A stretch of DNA of 64,000 bases from Axinella damicornis (Eukaryota > Porifera > Demospongiae > Axinellida > Axinellidae). Below, piece after piece: positions 21,007 through 33,000 of the stretch (position 1 is its first letter; each line of letters starts with the position of its first letter). The position numbers and the translations under genes were made by a program. The notes beneath the pieces are model-generated. The model made no database searches and was not told the origin of the DNA. It was given only the letters and a program-made list of their open reading frames with translations. Location: the NCBI GenBank assembly GCA_963931865.1, contig OZ007512.1, forward strand, positions 9,805,160-9,869,159. The letters run 5' to 3'.

Positions 21007-24000
21007 TCTCAGCATTCAGAGAACCCAAGACTTCTTCGAAACTTGGCCTAGCCTGTGGGACACAAAGACATCAGAAATTACATTCCTGCAATGGTCTCCA
21101 GTTTGTACACTAGACCAAAGAAACGCATAATTATACGTATGCTGGCAAAGCAAATCAATAGCAATCGGGACAAGCATGCAGATTATGTAGTATCGGAAAG
21201 GCTTCATGTTAAATAATTAACTCAGCAAGTCCTATAGGGAAATTTGACCAGCTACGGCAGGTTGGCATTTCCCGGGAGGCTTGATTGCAAGTTTGTCAAT
21301 TGGTGGGTGTGGTTAAGTCCCACATGTGCTTAGGATGGCTGAAATTACCTGTGGGAGCTGTTTCAAGTGCCCAGCAAGGTGAGGGGACAGACATTAAGGT
21401 GCGTTCAAGGGTTCCAGTGACTGAAAATCACCTCGAGAAAAGAATATGGGGCCCTAGCGAATATCAATGTTATTGTTCATAAAATAAAAGTCGGAGTTAA
21501 TGATAGATCCTCGGTATAAGATATAAAGAAGAATGCATCTGGTACCTTACATAGGGAAAACTACCTGGGACAGGATGGGCACCATCATCGCCAAAGTTGC
21601 TCTGTGATTGCACCATCCGCTCGCCCATTTGAGTCTGTGGTGGGAACACTCCACTTTTGAATATTTCTTGTGTAGATCACACCTATGCACACTCCTCTAA
21701 GCGGTAGAATCACTGAAAAAGCCAAACATTGAAACTTCAGTGTGTCCACCACGGACTCGAACGGAAGAGCAGACGGTGCTGACACGCAGTGGCTCTGACG
21801 GTTACCCAGTCCTGTATGTACCGGTCGATTTTCCTGTTTTATCATACGTATAATAATATCAGTTCAGAAACTGCAAACAATAACCAATAGATTTTAGCTC
21901 CAATGATTTGTACTGGTAAATGTAAGCATATACTCAACACATCACATGCAATAAAAACTGCCACACAGAAGTAAGACATTTCATTGTCGCCATCCTCTGG
22001 TGGATTAAGGAGTGACCACTGTACTTAAAGTTTGAGGTGGCATATATCATGTTAGCTGTACACCATGAACCTCATACTTCAGAAACATTTAGCATTAATT
22101 AGTTGTGACCGTTCTATGACGTCATTTTTTGGCCACGCCCACATCCGCCGCGCCGATGAAGAGAATTATGCCATCGCAAAATATTAGAAAAGTCGGAGCA
22201 GTTCTCCGTAGAGCTAAGGTTTATACTGTTGTTGCAGCAAAGCCCAGTCTGAGTACTAACTAAAACTCGATTGGGGTCCAGAGAATTACAAACCGTACGG
22301 GAGATAAGAGCGTTTGTCTTACACCGATCACGAAAATGAGCGATTTTGACAAACAAATTGCGTCACAGTTCTTTCAAACCTTTGTCCTTTGCTATCCCAT
22401 TTGAGATCCTGGATGACTTGTGCATAGCGAAGCAAAATGAGTAGAAAAAAGTCGGCTATTCGGTGTGGAACTGCTCCGACTGAAGCGATGTTTCCTCATT
22501 TCTTATGAACTGCAGTACTCCCATCACGGTTTTCACGGTCTTAGCACACAACTGGAAAAGCGGACAGAGACTACTATCCCCATGCAACACTCAAAGGTCA
22601 TCCACCGTAGGTAACAACAAGCTACTATCACGGGAGCAGATCGATATTTTGGATGACTAGAACCGGAGCCATACTTAGCTACCTCACAAACGCAACCGCA
22701 AGGAAGCTTCCGTGGATCAATAACAATATTCCGTAATCTTTCCGCGTTACGTCAATATCATTGAGTCACGCCTTATTGCACTTGAGTCTACCTCTCGTTC
22801 CTTCCAGCAGGATTCCATCAGGTTGGCTAGACGTGGTTCACAATCGTCAGGAATGGTTGGGTGCTACAGTAATAGAGTGATAGAGTGAATGGTAATTATT
22901 AGTCATTCAAATGTAGCAATGAAATCAGCTGCATAAGGAGCGCAGGGAACGGAAGGAAGGGAAGGAACGTGAAACGACCACACAAAAGAAGTGCAAAACA
23001 ACATTAAAATGTATGGAGATGTAGCGATTAACGGTTTAGGTACGTAGATGGTAGCCTCTCTCCCTGGCCCCATCCAGCTTTTCATTGCTTGCAGTATGGA
23101 AAAGCAGTAGAGGGCCTGGCATATTTCCTCACGTGAGCAGGACATAATCGAGAAAAGGCTTTTCAGAATGAAAAAGCGAAGTTGTTCAACCAACTACCGT
23201 CTAACACTTGGTGTGTCCGACAGTCACCCCCTCGCTAGCTAGATATGCGTGGTAAGTTACCTGCTACCATAGCTCTTCTTGCCGTTCTGAGCCCCAGTAA
23301 GCCCACGTTCAATCAAACCCTTTCTACCATCCTTTCTATCCTGACGTCACTCACATGAGGAAAGATACCAGGCCGTCTCCACTTTTCCGTACTGCAAGCG
23401 ATGAAAAGCTGGGCGGGGCCTAGGTTTGAACAAGGCATGGGTGTGACTGTGTGGCCAAGTGGTTAAAGCATGCACTCGACTGTGGCGTGAGAGGCCACAG
23501 GTTTGAGTCCCACCAGTTGCACCTAGGAAGGGTTTTTCACCAGGTTTTTTCTAGTTTCCCTTCCCAGGAGAGGCTTAACAGATAGGCATGCTACAGTTAC
23601 CTACCTTCAAAGTAGCAACCATGAAGGGTAGGGCAAAAGAGTCCACGTCAGAGAATGGCACTTTCTGTGTTATGATTTCCCATGTGAGTATTCCATAGGA
23701 GTAGACGTCAGACTTTATTGACACTGATTCTCCTCGCACCACCTGCAACAAGGACATACAACAGTGGCCATAAAGACTGGATGTTCGGCACAACTCAGTG
23801 CATGTAAGGCCCTGGGTCGAGCTAGGATGTACATATTAGTATGCCAACTTCACCTTGGTTTTACACAGACATAGATCATTGTGTTCCATGTTGTTGATGA
23901 TAATATGAAAGTGAAACCTCAAAACTCCACCCATGTATATTCAATTACGTCATAACTATTACATGACGTCAGTGGGTGGGACCGGCGTTGCCAACATAAA

Positions 24001-27000
24001 CATACAGAAAGACTGATATACGGATTATGTGCCGGTTAGCTAGAGCGTACTGAGTGGTACCGTTCGAATGTACACATAACCAACTCAAAACCTACCCGGT
24101 AGATTTCTCGAACTCAGCTGGGAAGTTGCTCAACGACGCAAACAGCCACTCCAGAGATGGCCAGTGGAATCTGTCACAGCAACTCCTACGAGCAATATTT
24201 CCACAATCTACCCGGTAGGCAGACGCAGCCATTCGTACTCTTTGGATTGCCACCGGTAAGGTCAAGAATACCAAAGTGTTCCATATCGCTCGACTTTTTG
24301 TTCACTCTCTGATTTGCGGCCATATCAACCGCAAAGGCCTGAAAGTCACGGGACAGGTGACCACGCCCCACTATTCTTATGGGGTCGTTTGACCGTTTCC
24401 AACAAACAAACTCGTCTGTACAGCAGGCAGGGCACCTCGGACATCGGCGTCTAATGCTAGATCGCTAGCGCTTTGCAATCGCTTGAAGATGGATGCTGTA
24501 TACAGTCCAATAAAACACGAAATCAGTATTCATGGCATTCTGTAACGTAATAAACCAACCACAATCAGATGACATTTAGTGCCGTGTGCAATCGTATCCA
24601 TAGATACGCACGGCGCGCAAAATGCTGTGGTCAACTCGACCCAGGCCTTACATGCAGTGAGAATGAATGAACTGATGTCTGATTAAAATTAGACCAATCA
24701 GAGTGCCACATTCAGCATCTAGACAGGAAGTGTGAACCCTTAAATTGCTCGCTACATAGTTGCAAGCTTTGGAGAGAGAGCCGGAGCTGTGGAAGATCAA
24801 GCAGTTTTGCCATTCCTTTTCTTACGCACAGGTCAAGGTTAAAGTACAGTGCACACAGCACCAATTTATTGAATAACTAGTGGAATGCAGGACATTGGAG
24901 GGCGAGCCTGCGCATGCCTCAGCCTCGGACATGCAAGGAGCAGTTGCATTCACATGACTGTCATCAGAATGTGACCGGGCAATGAGCATAGGCCACAGAA
25001 ATTATGGCACTAAACATACACTCGTGCACATCACAGCAGCTGTGAGTCAGGTTAGCGTTTATAGCAGAAGCAGTCTAGCAGCTGAACATCACTGGCCATG
25101 GTGGTAAGTCTACGAGTAGTCTCCGGTCTTTGTCAGTGTCGCCACCGAGGAGGCTAGCCAATGTCCACGAGTGGTCTCTCCGTCTTTGTTGTCGCCATCG
25201 TCCGTCGAACAGGTAGCTAGACGGTTCACAATTCCTCACATCGAGGAGGTGCGTATAATGAATTTGAATATTATTGTGAACGTATTAATACGGTAATTGT
25301 GAACGTATTAATTATGGTAATTGCAAGATCCAAGCAAACAAACACTCAAACATACACACGCACAGCGCAATGAAGTCACGCTAGTGTGGGGCTTGCTCAG
25401 GCTCGCCCCAATCATGAGGAATCCCCCAATATCGATTAGGGCTATACAGTCAAGTCACAGCTCTACAGGTTAGAGACCTCAGCTGATTCCAGCTGTCTTT
25501 CTCTCTCTCACAGCATGTTACACTGCCTAGGATAAGTGGAAATCCCTTATGGATGGGATTGTGGGCGTGGGTGGATTGACTGTACAAGCACATTGCCTGA
25601 GCAGGTACTCTCATTATCCACGACCACAACCTCCTGCACAATCCACAGTCCCACCTGAAACCATTTGAACATGCTCATTATGAACTTCTGGTCATGCGAC
25701 TCCTGATAGCGATTATTGCCTAGGTTACATACGTATCTCTAAGCTGTATAACTTATAATCACCGAGTAGACTTCAACCACAGAGGCTAAGAGCTACTTAA
25801 TCTGTCTGCTAAGAGTGCCATAGACCAAGCTGTGCTCAAGCGCACACCTTGGTACTCCCCCTGTTCTTGTGCTGTTGATGCCTACCCTCCAGTGGTGAGT
25901 TAATGGACTGGATTGATGCCTCAAGCCTGTACTACATAGGTGCTTTGAGCACCACCAATGGTGTTTTGTGCATGAAAAAGCATGCCTTATGCTGCCAGTA
26001 CACAAAACGGCAATAAAACAGTAAGTGCTTACATTATTTTCGATTGGTATATATATAGGAGGAGCTTATGATTGACTGCTGATATCCAAAGGATACATCG
26101 CTTCATTACTGTGATTACCAATAAACTAGCAGGTTCTGTCCCACTTCAGTTAGTTCTCAAAATTGCTGTAGGCATACAGTTCGCAATGAGTGGAAGTTTT
26201 GACAGGCATATAAATATGCAGTTCGACCTCAAAGAGATAATTATGTAACAACACAGACTCTTAACTAGTGTCTTAACGTTATCCAGAATTACATTACCTA
26301 CGTACCTCCGGAGCAATCCAAGCAAAGGTTCCAATGATTGTCGTTTGCTTTGCAGTACGGGTCATAGTCCGAGCACAGTTGAGATCAACAATCTGAATTA
26401 GCGTAAGTGTTGAAAGCAGGATAAATTTCAGACTGGAATAATCTGGTTATTAACATTTCTACTACCATAATTATACGTAGTGCCACATCATGGAATATAA
26501 TTTTACGTTTTGTCATGAGACCACCAACTTGTGGTCAGAAAAAAACTGAAGATCCCAAATATGGGGGTGGGTTTATTTCCAAAGGCGGGCACATTATCAG
26601 GAGATTATGGTACGAATACAGAGGTGAGCTGCACGCTTCAATGAACAGTGGCCTACACACCAAAAACAGACCTGTGTACAAACTTTACAACTCCGTAGAA
26701 GGCAAAGGCAGGACAGCAAGCAGCAGAGCACAGGATATGTAGCTGCAACAATGCACTTTACAGTATTGTGTGGCTACAAGCACAATTTTGTCCCATAAAA
26801 ATTTTGCACCATACAGTAAGCATGAGTTAGTACTACCCTCAACGAATCGGACGCCTCAGAATCGATCACTTATTGCACACTTAAGTGTGCATTATCTAGA
26901 TAATGCACATTTTTCAAAGATCAACGGCTGTTTCGGGTCAGTGAGCTGCACTAAGTAGATAGCTATACCAGTTTGCAGTGCATTACGGGCTTTAGTGCAC

Positions 27001-30000
27001 TCAGGCAATCTAGTTAACGGACTCGGGCAGACAATGCACTCACCTTCGGCTCGTGCATTATCTCGCCCTCGACTGCTAACTAGATTGCCCTCGTGCACTA
27101 AAACCCGTAATGCACTGCAAACTGGTATTTAAATATTACTTACGTACCTTTGCATCCAGTTTTGATGTCAGGACGACTGCATGGGAGGACACATTTGTAA
27201 CATTAGCTGAGGTATCACATACATATACACACACAGCAGCCAATGATCCAGAATGTATAGGCACAGAACACGGCAAAAGAATACAACCAGACTCCAATCA
27301 GACTTCACATAATACTCAAGGAAATTAAGTTAAAATAATGCAGGTCATTTAGTGCAACCTTCGTACGTACGTATTCACAATTTGAATGATTGTAGTTTAA
27401 CAATAATTGATGGCCAGGGGCGTAAAGTGCCTAAACTTCAGTCAAATTTATTTTCGCTAGGTGGGTGCATAGATATCAAACTGACACCAATAGCCTCAAG
27501 CATAAAAAAACTCTCTCATCACCAGCATGAATAATATAGATACAGAAGTACGTACGTACATACATACGTACCATTGCTTGATTTCAGGTTTCTGTGGAAA
27601 ACGTCATAGTCATGAAGATAGGCCATTCCTGGAAAAGAACAAGGTAGATCTTGTGCACATTAATTTTTATGAATGTAGGTTGCCGCAATAAGATACGACA
27701 TGGTTTAGTTGATATACTTTATCAATCCACCTTGAACCACGTGGCATTGGAACGTCGAAGTATACAGTCCATGAGTACGTCATACACATACAGCAACAAT
27801 TGGATTTGCTACAAGGAAGTTGGCATAGACCACAGATACGTAGGTAGGTAAGGCTATGCACAGCAATTGGGCATTGTTCTTTATGCCGAGATCTTTGTCA
27901 CCTGAACTACTCTGTGACCTAAAGTAAATTTTCCAACCTTTGTAGCAACTTCAATTGTTGCAATACATACATACTCTAGTCTCAAGGGGAGTACTATCAC
28001 TTGAAAGCATCTTGCAAAGGGATTGCAAAGCTTTGATGCATTGTAATGATGTTAACTGGACGTATACTTATCAGCAGGCTGTAGAGTTTGTTAACATAAT
28101 TATTATACACTATTGTTCTGACTGGGATATTCGTTCGAGGTGATATGCATATTCTACTGCCTTGCTACAGATCAACTGCAGGTCACGACCTCAATGCCCA
28201 GACACTATGAGAAAAATATGTGCTGAGTTATTGTCTCAGAGATAGTTATGCATACGTAGTACGCAGATGTTGGTAACAGCCCACAGATGATGGCCAAGCT
28301 AACTGTGTCAAGGAACATTGCATTTGCTTTGGCCACTGGCAATTAAAATTCTAGTCCCATTATGGAGTTCACTTCCCAGTAGGTTATGTACTGCATGTCC
28401 CAGTTCAAACAGATGTGTTGTGGTCAGCAGGGAGACACCAGTCAAGCCACAGGTTTGTAGTGGAAGCTTTTCCGCCTTGTAGCTGTACAAACTTTGCCAC
28501 TCCAGTAGAGAAGTAAAAAGATAACTGTATGCACAGCAAATTGGGCATTGTTCTTTATGCCAAGATCTTTGTCATGTGAACTACTCTGTGTAAATTTTCC
28601 AACCTTTGTAGCAACTTCCATTGTTGCAATACATACATACTCTAGTCTCAAGGGGAGTACTATCACCTGAAAGCATCTTGCAAAGGGATTGCAAAGCTCT
28701 AATGAATTGTAATGCTGTTAGCTGGACGTACATACTTATCATCTACAGGCTGTAGAGTTTGTTAACAATATCCATATACACTATTATTCTGACTGGGATA
28801 TTCGTTCAAGGTGATATGCATATTCTACTGCCTTGCTACAGATCAACTGCAGGTCACGACCTCAATGCCCAGAAACTATGAGAAAAATATGTGCTGAGTT
28901 ATTGTCTCAAAGAGATATAGTTATGCATGGTACGCAGATGTTGGTAACAGCTCACAGATAATGGGCACTACAAGCCAAGCTAACTGTGTCAAGGAACAGT
29001 GCATTTGCATGCATGTAAGCTTTGGCCACTGGCAATTGAAATTCTAGTCCATTGTGGAGTCCAATATTCACTGTCCCAGTACTGCATGTCCCAGTTCAAA
29101 CAGATGTGTTGTGGTCAGCAGGGAGACACCAGTCAAGTCACAGGTTTGTAGTAGAAGCTTTTCCGCCTTGTAGCTGTACAAACTTTGCCACTCCAGTAGA
29201 GAAGTAAAAAGATAACTGTATGCACAGCAAATTGGGCATTGTTCTTTATGCCAAGATCTTTGTCATGTGAACTACTCTGTGTAAATTTTCCAACCTTTGT
29301 AGCAACTTCCATTGTTGCAATACATACATACTCCAGTCTCAAGGGGAGTACTATCACTTGAAAGCATCTTGCAAAGGGATTGCAAAGCTCTAATGAATTG
29401 TAATGCTGTTAGCTGGGCGTACATACTTATCATCTACAGGCTGTAGAGTTTGTTAACAATATCCATATACACTATTATTCTGACTGGGATATTCGTTCAA
29501 GGTGATATGCATATTCTACTGCCTTGCTACAGATCAACTGCAGGTCACGACCTCAATGCCCAGAAACTATGAGAAAAATATGTGCTGAGTTATTGTCTCA
29601 AAGAGATATAGTTATGCATGGTACGCAGATGTTGGTAACAGCTCACAGATAATGGGCACTACAAGCCAAGCTAACTGTGTCAAGGAACAGTGCATTTGCA
29701 TGCATGTAAGCTTTGGCCACTGGCAATTGAAATTCTAGTCCATTGTGGAGTCCAATATTCACTGTCCCAGTACTGCATGTCCCAGTTCAAACAGATGTGT
29801 TGTGGTCAGCAGGGAGACACCAGTCAAGCCACAGGTTTGTAGTAGAAGCTTTTCCGCCTTGTAGCTGTACAAACTTTGCCACTCCAGTAGAGAAGTAAAA
29901 AGATAACTGTATGCACAGCAAATTGGGCATTGTTCTTTATGCCAAGATCTTTGTCATGTGAACTACTCTGTGTAAATTTTCCAACCTTTGTAGCAACTTC

Positions 30001-33000
30001 AACTGTTGCAATACATACATACTCTAGTCTCAAGGGGAGTACTATCACTTGAAAGCATCTTGCAAAGGGATTGCAAAGCTTTGATGCATTGTAATGATGT
30101 TAACTGGACGTATACTTATCAGCAGGCTGTAGAGTTTGTTAACATAATTATTATACACTATTGTTCTGACTGGGATATTCGTTCAAGGTGATATGCATAT
30201 TCTACTGCCTTGCTACAGATCAACTGCAGGTCACGACCTCAATGCCCAGACACTATGAGAAAAATATGTGCTGAGTTATTGTCTCAGAGATAGTTATGCA
30301 TAGTACGCAGATGTTGGTAACAGCCCACAGATGATGGCCAAGCTAACTGTGTCAAGGAACATTGCATTTGCTTTGGCCACTGGCAATTAAAATTCTAGTC
30401 CCATTATGGAGTTCACTTCCCAGTAGGTTATGTACTGCATGTCCCAGTTCAAACAGATGTGTTGTGGTCAGCAGGGAGACACCAGTCAAGCCACAGGTTT
30501 GTAGTGGAAGCTTTTCCGCCTTGTAGCTGTACAAACTTTGCCACTCCAGTAGAGAAGTAACAAGTGAGTCTTTAAAAGACTTGATGTGTCTCGGCACGAC
30601 TTGGTATCAGATAGAATCATGCAGAGGACATGGCAGCTGCTTAATCCTTTATGACTGCAAAACCTGTTAGCTATGAGAGTTTCAGCTTAAGTGAGCGTCA
30701 ATATCCTAGGAGGTTCTGTGAGCAAGGGGTGGGTCAGGAATGTTCACCGAAAGGGTGAAAGCAGTATGGTCATGTCTGGGCTTGATGTTTAGTCAACACC
30801 TTGGCCAATTCTTTCAGCACTTATCTATAGGCCTATAGCTAGCTAGCTAGAGCTGAGTGAGCTTTAGTATGCACTTGGGATGGCTGAGTGCAGCACACTG
30901 GATGGGTGAGTATTCATTGTCCTGAATTAAGTATTAGAGCTACGTAGCGGCAGTCTTGGTAAGAGGATTCATGAGCAGCCATGCAAACCCATAATCATTT
31001 TTGAAGATCTACTTGCACGCTATAAATACGTTTGACACCCTATTAAGAGTGTAGAGCATGCAGCACTTGCGCGGGCGCATTGCGAAAAGCGACGTACCAC
31101 GTACGTACGTACGTACCTACGCATCCAGCACTGTGTCTCGGCACTTCGGTGCCGAGACAAAAACATAACTATTCTATATCATCCCTTGTTTGGAACCTCT
31201 TCCGCCTTGTAGCTGTACAAACTTTGCCACTCCAACATCAAAGAGTAACCAGGTGGCACCATGGGGCTTCTTGCTTGGGGGAATCTCTAGACTGGGCTAT
31301 TAGCTCAAGAGGGTGTAGTCAGAATCTTTGTAGGCCAATCCTAAGTAGTCCAACATTATATTATTTACACGGCACAATTTTTCCCCTACCAGGAGCTGGA
31401 GGATAACAATGTTTCATTAGCAGCCTTGTCAAGCAATTGATCGGAGGAGTTTTACCTATGTACTTAACATCATGTGCTCACATCATCAGACACTCCTCCC
31501 CATCACATCACTTTAAATATTTCAGGTGCCATGGGAAGCCTTGCCCAGCAGAGCTCATAACTGTACCTTCTGCCACTTGTTTCAACCACAGCAAGCGCTG
31601 GGCCAGAGAGGGTTGCTTGTTATGCACGTGAATGTAGTCATAGATAGAACCATTCTCCGCAAACTCTGGGGAAAAATCAATATACAAAGTTGTGAAACAG
31701 AAATGTAGCCAGCTAGTACACATGCTGAGAAGAAATCTCTATCAACCCACCAACTACACACCTATATGATCTTAGTTACTGCACAGACATAGCCACGTTC
31801 ACAGGCCCCGCCCAGCTTTTCGTCACTTGCCATACGGAAAAGTGGGAGACAGCCTGGTATCTTTCCTCACATGAGTGACGTCAAGATTGAAAGGATCAAA
31901 GGGTTTGATTGAACGTGGGCACACTGGGGCTCAGAACAGCAAGAACAGATAAGGAACCAGGTAACTTACCACACATACAGTAGAGACTGGCACATGCGCT
32001 TATCACATGCAGCAGCAAGAAAGTATGCGCTCATTATGAGTATACACTTATTAGCGGCAACGGATCCCGATCATGGCAAGCTGACGAAGCTGCTGTGAGC
32101 AATGTCATTGTATCTACAAGGGAGTATGGTCCCGTACTGCATGTCAGTTGCGAGATTCTTCAACTTACACACGAGGACAGAAACGATGGCTGTGCCGTCC
32201 ATTTTGTCACAGTGTGTGCCTTGCGAACGGAGAGGTACACGGTAGTAGGCTACGTCCCTCGAGAGTTGTCACGCAAGTGTTCGCTATCCAGCATAGCTTT
32301 GAGAGTGCCGGGTGCTTTGATCTGCACGATCTGTCGTAGTGTCTCGCTAAATCGCGAACACAAATCGACATGTCAGCATATTTTTAGGCATATGAATGAT
32401 ACGTAAGGACAAGAAGGAAGTATGCACTTATATTATTATGCGCTTAATAGCTGCATGCGCCTATTAACCGGTCTCTACGGTATCTAGCTAGTGGGGGGTG
32501 ACTGTCATACACACCAAGCGTAGAATGTGTAATTGGTTGAACAATACGCAAAACTTTGCTTCTAAACTTTTGCAATTTCTTGACTACGTCATGCTCACAT
32601 GAGAGAAAGATACCAGGACCTCTCCCGCTATTCCATACTGCAAGCGACAAAAAGCTGGGCAGAGCCTGGGAACAAGGCTAGCACACAGGTATACGTATAG
32701 TATACATGGCAGTATGATCTGACAAATGCTCATTAACAGGTACATTAATTTTACTTTTGCATGTAGTGCTACATCGTAGCTACTGTGTATGGAGCTCCCT
32801 GTATAATATTATACCGTAGTCGCGCGTTATTAGGCGCATCTCACTTATAGGCACATATTCGCTGTTAGGCGCAGGTACAACTCTCGTCTCAGGTAAGCGC
32901 TGCAGTCTTCTTCCAAACTTTGCCATTTTCGATCCTCCGGAGTGCAAAACAGCTATATTCGAATTGAAGTGTGCTTCCTATTCCAGGAATGTCATTATTT

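Noticed and set aside
23446..23530. Functional tRNA gene
   Set aside because: A and B boxes are present, but B-box changes, shared downstream tail and further copies fit a SINE better. Folding with a covariance model would decide.
30352..30597. Gene encoded by the last unit of the 691-bp repeat
   Set aside because: Protein-like, but the frame is disrupted in the inner copies and no splice partners were found. Kept only as part of the repeat finding.
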